The translations under genes were made by a program, and so were the position numbers. Of a stretch of DNA of 64,000 bases, positions 28,429-37,013 are shown piece after piece; the stretch's first letter is position 1; every line of letters starts with the position of its first letter. The notes under the pieces are model-generated. The model did not search any database. It had not been told where the DNA came from and saw only the letters and a program-made list of their open reading frames with translations. The DNA comes from Mesorhizobium sp. CA8 (GTDB taxonomy: Bacteria > Pseudomonadota > Alphaproteobacteria > Rhizobiales > Rhizobiaceae): positions 62,001-126,000 of the forward strand of contig NZ_JAIUHG010000008.1 in assembly GCF_020164955.1 (NCBI RefSeq), in the 5' to 3' direction.

Positions 28429-29367
28429 TTATTCGGAGATTCCTCTGTAGTGGAGCAATTTGAAGCAGTCGCCGCTGCTCGACTTTGTCTGCGTCAGCAC
28501 CGGTTTCGCGCGGTCGATCCATAGCTGCTGCGACTTAGTGTCGGCCTCGATCGCGTCGGCCGGTGGAAGCGCGACGAAACTCTTGCCCTTGCTGAAGAGC
28601 CAGCAGGCGCGGGCGAGGAACCGCCTGCTGCGCTGACGCAGCAGATCGGCGTCATAGAATATGTCGAGCACCTCGCGCTTGATCTTCTGTTCCTTGTCGG
28701 GGTTGGCGACCACCGCCCCGACCGGCTCGTCGCCGATCGCGTCATGCAGGTCCTTGTAGTCGAGGCTCAACTGCGTCGTGGCGTATTTGATCTCGTTTTC
28801 GTCACGCACGATGTTGAACCACAGCGTCGGATCGAGCTCGTTGACGACGAAGGTGTTTTCGAGATCGCGCGACAGGTTCAGGATATCGAAGTCTCGGACA
28901 TCGATGTCACGTTCGACCAGCAGGATCTTTTCGACCTGCTTGCCGAGCTCGGCTCCATTGGCGTTGATCGCGGCGTTGTTTCCGCCGAGTTCGGGACCGA
29001 CATAGGCGCCGCCCTGGTCCAGCACCTCGTCGAACTCGCCGAGCGTTTCAATGACGGCGGCGCCGCGGGCAACACGCGCGGCGAGCCTGGCCAAGACCTG
29101 CTGCAGCTCCATCTCGCGTTTGCGCTGGTCCTGATAGTTCTGCTGGAAGAAGAAGATGAACAGCGAAACGCCGATGCCGATCAGGATCACGCCCAACTGC
29201 GAAAAGATGTTGCGGTAATATTCCAGAAGCTTTTCGCGGTGGCGTATGTCGTCGCGCACGCTGCGCGCGACATGCAGATTGACAATCAGCGAAAGGACCA
29301 GCAGCCCGGCGCCGACCAAGATGAGTCCGCCGATAAGAAGGTAGCCATGGCCTGCGTTGAAATCCAT
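28429..29367 (-). CDS. Two-helix membrane protein with coiled-coil stalk, 312 aa
   Basis: Starting at the ATG at 29367 (MDFNAGHGYLLIGGLILVGA). Two transmembrane helices lie at about residues 9-30 and 57-75 (IFSQLGVILIGIGVSLFIFF), then a coiled coil (QDQRKREMELQQVLARLAAR) and a soluble domain of about 200 residues. No named domain recognised. It belongs to the same AT-richer patch as the 178-aa gene. Confidence 0.75.
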   Translation of the reverse strand: MDFNAGHGYLLIGGLILVGAGLLVLSLIVNLHVARSVRDDIRHREKLLEYYRNIFSQLGVILIGIGVSLFIFFFQQNYQDQRKREMELQQVLARLAARVARGAAVIETLGEFDEVLDQGGAYVGPELGGNNAAINANGAELGKQVEKILLVERDIDVRDFDILNLSRDLENTFVVNELDPTLWFNIVRDENEIKYATTQLSLDYKDLHDAIGDEPVGAVVANPDKEQKIKREVLDIFYDADLLRQRSRRFLARACWLFSKGKSFVALPPADAIEADTKSQQLWIDRAKPVLTQTKSSSGDCFKLLHYRGISE

Positions 29368-29416
29368 TCGCGTCGCCCCAAAGCCCCGGACAACGCAGAC
29401 TAATACCATTTTTGAT

Positions 29417-29629
29417 TCAACACATTCGCTTTGACGCTAGGTCAGTTTGAATTTTCTCTCGGAACGACTTGGCTGCGATCATAATTCCGGCCGTCGATCC
29501 GGCGATGAGGGCAGCGATTGGCGTGATCCAATCGTCAGGTAGGCGAATGCTCCCATCGCCAGCCCGAAGGAGGAGGTCGAAGTCTTTTGCGCCTTGGCGC
29601 GGATGCTGTATCAGGCGCTTCGAGTTCAA
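29417..29629 (-). CDS. Possible small membrane protein, 70 aa (uncertain)
   Basis: From a TTG at 29629 the frame reads NSKRLIQHPRQGAKDFDLLL, then a hydrophobic stretch WITPIAALIAGSTAGIMIAA and a basic end KSFREKIQTDLASKRMC. The hydropathy looks real, but the start is weak and it overlaps the leader of the aminomutase gene on the other strand. Confidence 0.3.
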   Translation of the reverse strand: MNSKRLIQHPRQGAKDFDLLLRAGDGSIRLPDDWITPIAALIAGSTAGIMIAAKSFREKIQTDLASKRMC

Positions 29630-29639
29630 GGAGTCTTCT

Positions 29640-30800
29640 ATGATCTTCAATGATCGCGCCAGGACGGGCGACGAACCGATGGAGGCGAGCTGCAAACCGG
29701 CCGATGATCGGAACGTCCTTTTGGCCGCCCCCGACGCCTGGCAAGCCGACATCCGCGCCGGCGTGCGCCATGTCCGCGACCTCGCGTCCCTGCCGCTTTC
29801 GGCCGCCGAGCGCGCCGTCATGCAAGAAGCCGCGACCGCGCACAAGGTGCGCGTGCCCAAACCCTATCTCGACCTGATCGACTGGAGCGACCCCAACGAT
29901 CCGATCCGCGCCCAGGTGATCCCGTCGCCGGGCGAGCTCGTCGCCACCGATGGCGAGCTCGACGACCCGATCGGCGATCATGCCTTCAGCCCGGTGCCGC
30001 GCCTGACGCACCGCCACGCCGACCGCGTGCTTTTGTTCGCGACCTATCAATGCGCGGTCTATTGCCGCTTCTGCTTCCGCAAGGAATCGCTGACCTCGAT
30101 CGGCCGCGGCTACACAAGCGAAGCGCTGGAGCCGGCGCTGGTCTACATAGCCGGGTACCCGGAAATCCGCGAGGTGATCCTGACCGGTGGCGATCCGCTG
30201 TCGCTGCCTGACAAGGCGCTGGCTGAAATCCGCGCCCGGCTGGAGGCGATCCCGCATCTCAGGCTTCTGCGCATCCATACCCGCGTGCCCGTGGCGCTGC
30301 CGTCGCGCGTAACCTCCGGCTTGGTCGAGGCGCTGCAGGGCCGGCTGATGGTGACGGTTGTCACGCACTTCAACCATCCGCGCGAGCTCACCGCCGAAGC
30401 CGAGGCGGCCTGCCGCACGATGCGCCAGGCAGGTTTCGTGCTGCTCAACCAGAGTGTTCTCCTCAAAGGCGTCAACGACAAGGTCGAGGTGCTGGAGGAG
30501 CTCTGCCGCGAGCTGATGTACCGTCTCGGCGTAAAACCCTATTACCTGCACCACGGCGACCTCGCGCGCGGCATGGCGCATCGCCGCACGACGATTGCCC
30601 AAGGCCAGGCGCTGGTCGCGGAACTGCGCCGGCGCTTATCCGGAATCTGCAATCCGACCTATGTCATCGATCTGCCGGATGGCGGCGGCAAGGTGCCGCT
30701 GGCGGCGAGCCATATCGAGGGGCGGGACGGCGAAACGTGGCGCATTCGCGGCCAGGACGGGAAGGCGAGGAGCTACAGCGAGGTGGTGGCGGACTGCTGA
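29640..30800 (+). CDS. Radical SAM lysine 2,3-aminomutase / EpmB-like protein
   Basis: 386 aa. The radical-SAM cluster motif is Cys138-x3-Cys142-x2-Cys145 in CAVYCRFCFR. EVILTGGDPL, LLRIHTRVPVALPSRV and VKPYYLHHGD are typical of the KamA/EpmB family (PLP lysine in the C-terminal part). Short members of this length usually make (R)-beta-lysine for modification of elongation factor P. epmA and efp are not in the window. AAGGAG precedes the ATG at 29640. Confidence 0.9.
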   Translation: MIFNDRARTGDEPMEASCKPADDRNVLLAAPDAWQADIRAGVRHVRDLASLPLSAAERAVMQEAATAHKVRVPKPYLDLIDWSDPNDPIRAQVIPSPGELVATDGELDDPIGDHAFSPVPRLTHRHADRVLLFATYQCAVYCRFCFRKESLTSIGRGYTSEALEPALVYIAGYPEIREVILTGGDPLSLPDKALAEIRARLEAIPHLRLLRIHTRVPVALPSRVTSGLVEALQGRLMVTVVTHFNHPRELTAEAEAACRTMRQAGFVLLNQSVLLKGVNDKVEVLEELCRELMYRLGVKPYYLHHGDLARGMAHRRTTIAQGQALVAELRRRLSGICNPTYVIDLPDGGGKVPLAASHIEGRDGETWRIRGQDGKARSYSEVVADC

Positions 30801-31045
30801 GTGCCCGCATGCCGCTCGGGCGCGGCCCGGCCGCCTCGTTGGGGCATTCTGCCGGGCCTGACCGGCCGCCGCCGGCTGCGAGTCCGAGGCGTGGGACTGC
30901 CATGTGAACCACCTGCATTTATTCCTCTGTTTGCACGATGCGGCGTCGTAGCAAAGGCGCGACACTGTCGTCGATCCGTTTGGATCATCGTAAAGTCCCT
31001 TAGCTGCCTAGTCCCCAGCTGGGTTCACCTAGCGATCCTCTCGAA

Positions 31046-31078
31046 GCCCCGCGTGCTCCTCCCCGGAGCACGCGGGGC
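31046..31078 (+). terminator. Strong hairpin, possible terminator of a small RNA
   Basis: GCCCCGCGTGCTCC (31046-31059) and GGAGCACGCGGGGC (31065-31078) form a 14-bp stem with a TCCCC loop, followed by CTTCGTTTGTTA. It lies 250 bp after the aminomutase stop and 97 bp before the BA14K start, so it may end an unannotated RNA from about 30930. The CTCC-rich loop resembles loops of alphaproteobacterial trans-acting sRNAs. Confidence 0.5.
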
Positions 31079-31121
31079 CTTCGTTTGTTACCGCCGGGCG
31101 CAACATCGCCCTCTTGCTGTG

Positions 31122-31146
31122 GGAACCGGATTCCGCGCCTCGCATT
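31122..31146 (+). promoter_or_regulatory. Weak candidate EcfG-type promoter of the BA14K gene
   Basis: GGAAC at 31122-31126, 18 bases, then TT at 31145-31146 (preceded by A, not G). About 30 bp before the BA14K ATG. Confidence 0.3.
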
Positions 31147-31174
31147 CTATCAGCGGGGACTAAAGGAGTTCGGC

Positions 31175-32032
31175 ATGAAGGCTTTGTTGGGAATTGTCGG
31201 CGGCTTCGTGCTGACCCTTGCCGTGTTCGCCAGCGGGCTCGCCTTCGCCACCTGGCTGCTCGCCGCCAAGCCAGTGCGCCAGGCGACCCCGGCGATCGGC
31301 GTTTCCGAGCTCTGGACCAAGGACGCTCAGCCGGTCGATCCGCAAAAGCAGAATCTTCAGCGCATTCCCGCCCAGCAGGCTGCCGTCGCGCCCGCCCCAG
31401 GGGGCGAGCCGGCCAAGACCGACAGCGCAGTGCAGACGGCGACGCTCGCGGCGCCGACCGCACCCGCGCAGCCGCAGCAGTTGCAGCCCACGACCGCTCA
31501 GCCGAACCAGCCCGCAGCCGAGCCTGACGCGACCCAGCCTTCCCAGCCGGCTCCGGCCGATCGGCAGGCCGAGCAGCAATTGCCCGTGGCCCATCTGCAA
31601 TGGTGCTCGGCCCGCTATCGCAGCTACCGTCCGGCGGAAAACAGCTACCGCGCCTACAGCGGCGAGCTGCGCCCTTGCATCTCACCCTATTACGACCCGA
31701 TGGGCCACCGCACCGCCTCGACCGGCTCAAACGATCGGCAAGGCCAGGGTGGTCAAGCGGTAGCGGATGATGGGCAACCCGCCGCGGCCGATGATCAGAC
31801 GAGCGACGACCAGGCCGAGATGGAAGGTTACGCCCCGTCGGGCGACGGCTACGTCACCACCTATGGCGGCCCGCCGGAAGAGATCTCGCCCGAGGCCGGG
31901 GCCGTGCGGGCACAGGGCCGGCAGATCTCGGCCGCCCATATCGACGATTGCTTCAGCCGCTACCGCTCCTACGATCCGCAGGACAACACCTACCAGCCCT
32001 TCGACGGCGGCCCGCGCCGCCAGTGCGAGTAG
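31175..32032 (+). CDS. BA14K family protein with two BA14K repeats
   Basis: 285 aa. An N-terminal membrane anchor or signal (MKALLGIVGGFVLTLAVFAS) is followed by a long Pro/Ala/Gln-rich linker. Two copies of the BA14K pattern follow: WCSARYRSYRPAENSYRAYS and, at the C-terminus, CFSRYRSYDPQDNTYQPFDG, each closed by a Cys. BA14K proteins are lectin-like envelope proteins first known from Brucella. Two repeats in one chain are unusual. AAAGGAG precedes the ATG. Confidence 0.85.
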   Translation: MKALLGIVGGFVLTLAVFASGLAFATWLLAAKPVRQATPAIGVSELWTKDAQPVDPQKQNLQRIPAQQAAVAPAPGGEPAKTDSAVQTATLAAPTAPAQPQQLQPTTAQPNQPAAEPDATQPSQPAPADRQAEQQLPVAHLQWCSARYRSYRPAENSYRAYSGELRPCISPYYDPMGHRTASTGSNDRQGQGGQAVADDGQPAAADDQTSDDQAEMEGYAPSGDGYVTTYGGPPEEISPEAGAVRAQGRQISAAHIDDCFSRYRSYDPQDNTYQPFDGGPRRQCE

Positions 32033-32133
32033 TGTTTCTGGCCCGCGACAGCGAAGAGGTGATCGCGAAGCGACCGGAGAGGGGCTGCGACACAGGCAGG
32101 TTCGCTCTAGCCTCTCGCGCGCCCCCGCCAAAC

Positions 32134-33513
32134 TCAGCCCACGACCTTCCCCGGATTCATCACATTGCCCGGATCGATCAACTCTTTGATCGCCTTCGCC
32201 AAATCCCGCTTAACCGGATCAGCATGCCGCTCATAGGCCTCGCGTTTCTCCAGCCCCACCCCATGCTCAGCTGAGAACGAACCGCCGGCCTCGCGCAGCC
32301 CCTCATAGAGCACGTCCTCGATCGCCTCATGCCGCTCATGTGGAACCGGCCCTTCGCAATTGAGGGAGATGTGCAGATTGCCGTCGGCGAGATGGCCGTA
32401 GACATAGGGCGCATATGAGGCGTCGAGCTTCTTCAGCCCCGCCTCGATGCGCGCCACATAGGCGTCCAGCGCGCCGGCCGGCACGGAGACGTCGAACGAG
32501 GGCGCCATAGGGTGCGCGCGCTCGATCTCAACAGTCTCCTCGCGCAGCCGCCACATCGCTGCGGCTTGGCCCTCGGAGCTCGCGACCAGCCCGTCGACGA
32601 TGCCGACCTCTTCCCAGATCGCCGCCAGCCCGCCCTCGAGCGCGCTTCTCGCCGCCTCGATCGAGTCGGCGCCTAGGCCCAGCACCAGCAGACAGGGCGC
32701 ATCGAGCGGCAGGCTGCCCGAGGCATAGTTCAGCGACCGCTGCATGAGGGACGCAAAATTACGCCACAGGATCTCGGCGGCGGTGAGCCTCGCGCTGGTC
32801 GAGGTCAAAAAATGCCGCACGATGTGCTGGGCGCTGGCCGCATTCGGCACGCCGACAAGCGCGGTGGCACTCGCCCCGGCCACCGGATCGAGCCGCAGCG
32901 CCACGCGGGTGACGATGCCGAGCGTGCCTTCCGCGCCGATGAAGAGATGCTTCAGATCGTAGCCTGCGCTGGTTTTCAGCACCCGGGTGAGATCGCAAAA
33001 CAACCGCCCGTCCGGCAGCACGGCCTCCAAGCCAAGCACGCGGTGGCGCATTGTGCCGTTGCGAAAGGCCATGATGCCGCCGGCGTTGGTGGAAACCATG
33101 CCGCCGATCGTGGCGCTGCCGCGCGCGGCAAGGTCGATGCCCGGGTCGAGCCCATGCTGGGCTGCCGCCTCCTGCAGCGCGCCCAGCGTCACGCCCGCCT
33201 GCACGATCGCCACGCGCGTGAACGGATCGATGTCCTCTATTCTGTTAAGCCCGCCAAGGTCGCAGATCACCTGCCCTTGGGAAGTGGCTGCTCCGCCCGC
33301 CAGCCCGGTGCGCCCGCCCTGCGCGACAAGACTGATGCCCCGCTCCGAACAGAATTTCACCAGCGCCGCGACCTCTTCGACATCGCGCGGACGCACCAGA
33401 GCCGAGGCGCCGAAATTGCGGGTGTCGAAGCCAGGATCGCGCGAGGCGAGCTCGGCGGCGTCCCAGATGGTGGCGTTGGGGAGGGCGGCGCGGAGAGAGG
33501 GGAGGAGGGCCAT
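32134..33513 (-). CDS. FAD-binding oxidoreductase (GlcD / D-lactate dehydrogenase type)
   Basis: 459 aa. The PCMH-type FAD domain is at the N-terminus, with VAQGGRTGLAGGA and ARGSATIGGMVSTNAGG. The C-terminal FAD-oxidase domain has YGHLADGNLHISLNCEG (metal/substrate His) and EHGVGLEKREAY. It oxidises a 2-hydroxy acid such as D-lactate, D-2-hydroxyglutarate or glycolate; without glcE/glcF nearby it is most like the stand-alone D-2-hydroxyacid dehydrogenases. Confidence 0.93.
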   Translation of the reverse strand: MALLPSLRAALPNATIWDAAELASRDPGFDTRNFGASALVRPRDVEEVAALVKFCSERGISLVAQGGRTGLAGGAATSQGQVICDLGGLNRIEDIDPFTRVAIVQAGVTLGALQEAAAQHGLDPGIDLAARGSATIGGMVSTNAGGIMAFRNGTMRHRVLGLEAVLPDGRLFCDLTRVLKTSAGYDLKHLFIGAEGTLGIVTRVALRLDPVAGASATALVGVPNAASAQHIVRHFLTSTSARLTAAEILWRNFASLMQRSLNYASGSLPLDAPCLLVLGLGADSIEAARSALEGGLAAIWEEVGIVDGLVASSEGQAAAMWRLREETVEIERAHPMAPSFDVSVPAGALDAYVARIEAGLKKLDASYAPYVYGHLADGNLHISLNCEGPVPHERHEAIEDVLYEGLREAGGSFSAEHGVGLEKREAYERHADPVKRDLAKAIKELIDPGNVMNPGKVVG

Positions 33514-33627
33514 GAAATGGATCCGGCGTCGGACGTGAAGCTCGTCCTATAGAGGAACCGCAGCCCGGGAGTCACGCCGGCACGCCCATCGAATCGCCCG
33601 GGTCCACAACCATACCGGCTCGGTTCA

Positions 33628-33652
33628 GGAACATTCCGCGTTTGGCGGAGTT
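33628..33652 (+). promoter_or_regulatory. Candidate EcfG/RpoE2 promoter of the ferritin-like gene
   Basis: GGAAC (33628-33632), 17 bases, GTT (33650-33652), the exact rhizobial general-stress pattern, 60 bp before the ATG at 33713. Confidence 0.6.
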
Positions 33653-33712
33653 GACAGGACGGCCCGCTCGTTTGAGGCCACACCGGTTCATGGCGGGCTT
33701 CGGGAGGAAGCT

Positions 33713-34585
33713 ATGATCCATGCCACCCCTTCACTTCATGTTTCTCGCCGCGGCGCATTGCAAATTGGTCTTGGAGCGACGCTCGCTTCAGCGACCGGCG
33801 TCGCCCCCGTTTCGCCTGCTTTCGCACAAGATGACATAAAGGACGAAGACATTTTCCGGTTCGCGCTGAACCTGGAATATATGGAGGCCGAATACTACCT
33901 CCGGGGCACCACAGGAAAAGGCATCGACGATTCAGATGCCGGTTCCAAGCCCGGCGACGTCGTCGGCGGCAAGAAGGTTCCCTTCGAAACACCCGCACTG
34001 GCTGAATTTTTGCGGGAAGTCGCGGAAAATGAACTTGCCCATGTCAGGTTCTACCGCAAGACCCTGGCGTCGAATGCGGTGGACCGGCCGGCGATCGATT
34101 TTGATGCCGGCTTTGCCGCGGTCGCCAAGGCGGCCGGGCTCGGTGCCGACTTCGACCCCTTCGGCAACCAGATGAACTTCGTGCTTGGCGGCATGCTGTT
34201 CGAGGATGTCGGCGTCACCGCCTACGCCGGTGCGGCAACCGTCCTGAAGAACAAGGAATTCCTGGCAGCCGCGGCTGGAATTCTCGCGGTCGAGGCCTAC
34301 CACATGGGGATGGCGCGGTCGTCGCTCTATCGCATGGGCGAGAAGGCCTGGAAGGCGGCGAATGCGATTTCCGACGCACGCGACAAGATCGACGGGCCCG
34401 ATGACAAGGACCAGGGCATTCGCGTCGACGGCAAGGCCAACTTCGTTCCTTCAACGCCCGATGCGATTGCCTTCACAAGGACGCCGCAGGAGGTGCTGCG
34501 CATTGTTTATCTGACCGACCAATCGGGTGTCAGCAAGGGCGGCTTTTACCCGAACGGGATGAACGGAACGCTCAAGAGCACCTAG
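33713..34585 (+). CDS. Tat-exported ferritin-like protein (desiccation-related type)
   Basis: 290 aa. A twin-arginine signal (SRRGALQIGLGATLAS, cleavage near AFAQ) directs it to the periplasm. The four-helix domain has Glu/His ligands: LNLEYMEAEYYLRG, REVAENELAHVRFYRK and GILAVEAYHMGMARS, as in the ferritin-like_2/PCC13-62 family. Likely a stress-induced periplasmic iron or oxidant-handling protein; the EcfG-type promoter supports that. GGGAGG precedes the ATG. Confidence 0.88.
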   Translation: MIHATPSLHVSRRGALQIGLGATLASATGVAPVSPAFAQDDIKDEDIFRFALNLEYMEAEYYLRGTTGKGIDDSDAGSKPGDVVGGKKVPFETPALAEFLREVAENELAHVRFYRKTLASNAVDRPAIDFDAGFAAVAKAAGLGADFDPFGNQMNFVLGGMLFEDVGVTAYAGAATVLKNKEFLAAAAGILAVEAYHMGMARSSLYRMGEKAWKAANAISDARDKIDGPDDKDQGIRVDGKANFVPSTPDAIAFTRTPQEVLRIVYLTDQSGVSKGGFYPNGMNGTLKST

Positions 34586-34676
34586 CCGCGAGGATGGAGC
34601 CGGTCACGATGACCTACAACCCGCGCGGCGCAGCATTGGTCGCTGGCCATCCGATATCGTCTCGACGGGGCACGCG

Positions 34677-36251
34677 ATGAACGTCAGCGGCGAAGCGACC
34701 AGATCGTTTTGGATGCTCGACGCCAGCTTGCCCGGCGCGCCCCGCCTCGATCGGCACGAACATTGCGACGTGGCCGTCGTTGGAGCCGGCATCGCCGGGG
34801 TTTCGATTGCCTATGAACTGGCGCTGGCAGGGCGCAAGGTGGTGCTCGTGGATCGCGGCCCGTTGCTCGGGGGCATGACATCGCGCACGACCGCTCATTT
34901 GGCGCCGATCTGCGACGATGGCTTGAGCGCGCTGATCGACATGCGCGGCGAGGCTCTGGCGCGCGGATTTCAGGAGAGCCAGCAAGCCGCCGTCGACCGC
35001 ATCGAACGGCACGTTGCCAGCCTGGAGATCGACTGCGATTTCCGGCGGCTGGACGGCTTCCTTTTCCCGGCCGCATGGATGGACGAGAAGCAGGCCGCCA
35101 GAGAATGCAATAAGGAGTATGCGGCTGCGGCAAAGATCGGCGCCGAGGCCGAACATGGCAAAGGCGTGCCGCTCAAGGGTCATGAATCGGCGCCCATCCT
35201 GCGCTACCCCGGACAGGCCACCTTCCACCCGCTGAAATATTTGCGCGCCCTGCTGGCTGATTTCGAGAAGCGAGGCGGCAAGGCATTCGCCGACAGCGCC
35301 GTCGTCGAGATCGAGGAGGGGGAGCAGGTTCGCCTGAAATGCGACGGCGGCTCCACCGTCACGGCTTCGAACGCGGTGTTTGCCACCAATTCCCCGATCA
35401 ACACATGGGTCAAGATCCATAGCAAGATGGCGCCTTACCGCACCTATGCCATGGCTTTCGACATCGCCAGGGGAACCCTCCCGGATGCCCTCTACTGGGA
35501 CATGGACGATCCCTATTATTACGTCCGCCTCAATCCAGGCCCCGGCAAGACGGACTGTCTCATCGCCGGCGGCCGCGATCACAAATCGGGCGAAGCGGAT
35601 GACGGCGAGGCACGCTTTGCCGCGCTTGAAGCATGGATCAGGGCATTGGTGCCCGATCTTGGCGCAGAAAGAGCACGCTGGTCCGGTCAGGTTCTCGAAA
35701 CGATCGATTATTGCGGCTTCATCGGCCGAAGCCCCGGCAACGGCAACGTCTTCATGGCCACCGGCGATTCCGGCCAGGGCATGACGCATGGTGCATTGGC
35801 CGGACTGCTGATCCGCGATCTGATCGTGGACGGATCGAACCCATGGGAAGCCGTCTATGCTCCCGACCGGAAGCCGCCCGCCGCGCTCGCGCACTACGTC
35901 AATGAGAACCTTACAACAGTGAAGAACCTCGCCGGCTACTTGCTGCCCGGTGAGATCAAGTCGGCCGGCGACCTCAAGCCTGGCGAAGGCGGCATCCTGC
36001 AGGACGGCTTGAGCAAGTTCGCCGTGTGCCGCGACCGCGACGGCAAGCTGCACCGGCATTCGGCCAGTTGCACCCATCTCGGCTGCATCGTGCACTGGAA
36101 TTCGACCGAGCAATGCTGGGATTGCCCCTGCCACGGCTCGCAGTTCGCGCCGGACGGTACGGTGCTCAACGCCCCGGCCATCCGCGGCTTGGCCCGGCCG
36201 GAGGGTCGCGGGTCTCGCGCGGAGCCCAAGGTGGCGTCCGGGGGAGAGTAA
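34677..36251 (+). CDS. FAD-dependent oxidoreductase with C-terminal Rieske domain
   Basis: 524 aa. N-terminal DAO domain with GAGIAG at 36-41. The C-terminal Rieske domain has CTHLGC (465-470) and CPCHGS (483-488), giving ligands Cys465, His467, Cys483, His486 and the disulfide pair Cys470/Cys485, as in bc1 proteins. This fusion type is related to glycine/sarcosine-oxidase-like flavoproteins. Its substrate is unknown. It lies 91 bp after the ferritin-like gene and is probably part of the same stress-induced unit. Confidence 0.92.
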   Translation: MNVSGEATRSFWMLDASLPGAPRLDRHEHCDVAVVGAGIAGVSIAYELALAGRKVVLVDRGPLLGGMTSRTTAHLAPICDDGLSALIDMRGEALARGFQESQQAAVDRIERHVASLEIDCDFRRLDGFLFPAAWMDEKQAARECNKEYAAAAKIGAEAEHGKGVPLKGHESAPILRYPGQATFHPLKYLRALLADFEKRGGKAFADSAVVEIEEGEQVRLKCDGGSTVTASNAVFATNSPINTWVKIHSKMAPYRTYAMAFDIARGTLPDALYWDMDDPYYYVRLNPGPGKTDCLIAGGRDHKSGEADDGEARFAALEAWIRALVPDLGAERARWSGQVLETIDYCGFIGRSPGNGNVFMATGDSGQGMTHGALAGLLIRDLIVDGSNPWEAVYAPDRKPPAALAHYVNENLTTVKNLAGYLLPGEIKSAGDLKPGEGGILQDGLSKFAVCRDRDGKLHRHSASCTHLGCIVHWNSTEQCWDCPCHGSQFAPDGTVLNAPAIRGLARPEGRGSRAEPKVASGGE

Positions 36252-36283
36252 CGGTTCACGTTCAGCGCAACCGCCTCGGGTCC

Positions 36284-36832
36284 TCAGTTGTGGCCGCCGC
36301 GCAGAGCGTGTGGCTGTCTCGCCCTCTCGAAGGAAAGTCCCGGGCCAGGGATACTCGTGCGCCTCGCTTCGCCGGGCCATCGACTGCGAACTGCCGCGAT
36401 GCAGCTATCTGGTCTTGGAAGGGGGAGCGATCGCCCCTGGAACAATGTCGGTGTTTTGGCCACCTTTATCCGCCAGCCGGACTGTTCCTTCTTCACCACC
36501 AGAAGCAGAATGCCTTCCCGCGTTCCGGCGGGGGAGCCGTCCGGAGCGGACGCACCGGTGAGGGTCCATCTGTAGTGCACCGATGCAACGCCCGGAGATA
36601 GCTCGACGACTGGCGAGACCACACCCTGCAATCGGCTGTCGCGAAACATGGTCTCATGAGTCGCGCGGTGCGCCGCCTCGATCTCGGCGCGGTTTTTCCA
36701 CCACATGCCCACGACATTGACGAAATTGGCATCCTCGGAAAACAGCGCCGCGAAGTCATCGATATCATGTCTGTTCCAGGCATCGGCAAAGGCAGTCGCG
36801 GCATCCTCGGGCCTGTTGACTTCCAGCGCCAT
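36284..36832 (-). CDS. SnoaL-like/DUF4440 (SgcJ/EcaC) protein with long tail
   Basis: 182 aa. The first 130 residues are the cone-shaped NTF2-like fold: ATAFADAWNRHDIDDFAALF, SEDANFVNVVGMWWKNRAEI and a C-terminal GILLLVVKKEQSGWRIKVAK. The remaining 50 residues (GRSLPLPRPDSCIAAVRSRW ...) are Arg/Pro-rich and unlike the family. They look like read-through past a lost stop. Function not predictable. Confidence 0.8.
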   Translation of the reverse strand: MALEVNRPEDAATAFADAWNRHDIDDFAALFSEDANFVNVVGMWWKNRAEIEAAHRATHETMFRDSRLQGVVSPVVELSPGVASVHYRWTLTGASAPDGSPAGTREGILLLVVKKEQSGWRIKVAKTPTLFQGRSLPLPRPDSCIAAVRSRWPGEARRTSIPGPGLSFERARQPHALRGGHN

Positions 36833-37013
36833 GACATCACCTCCCTTGCTTTCCTCCAGCTGGATGAGACGATAGCGGCATCGGCGGGCACTGTCACCGC
36901 CCGGCCACAGAAGTTAGCCGCGTCAGCTGTTAACGGCACCGACCCCCAAAATTAACCTTTTGTTAACCATTCGCCCGGCACCCTTTAACCATTGAGTAAG
37001 GATTCGCCCGGAC

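Noticed and set aside
34614..36380. Minus-strand open frame of about 590 codons
   Set aside because: Antisense to the FAD/Rieske gene, whose motifs are unambiguous.
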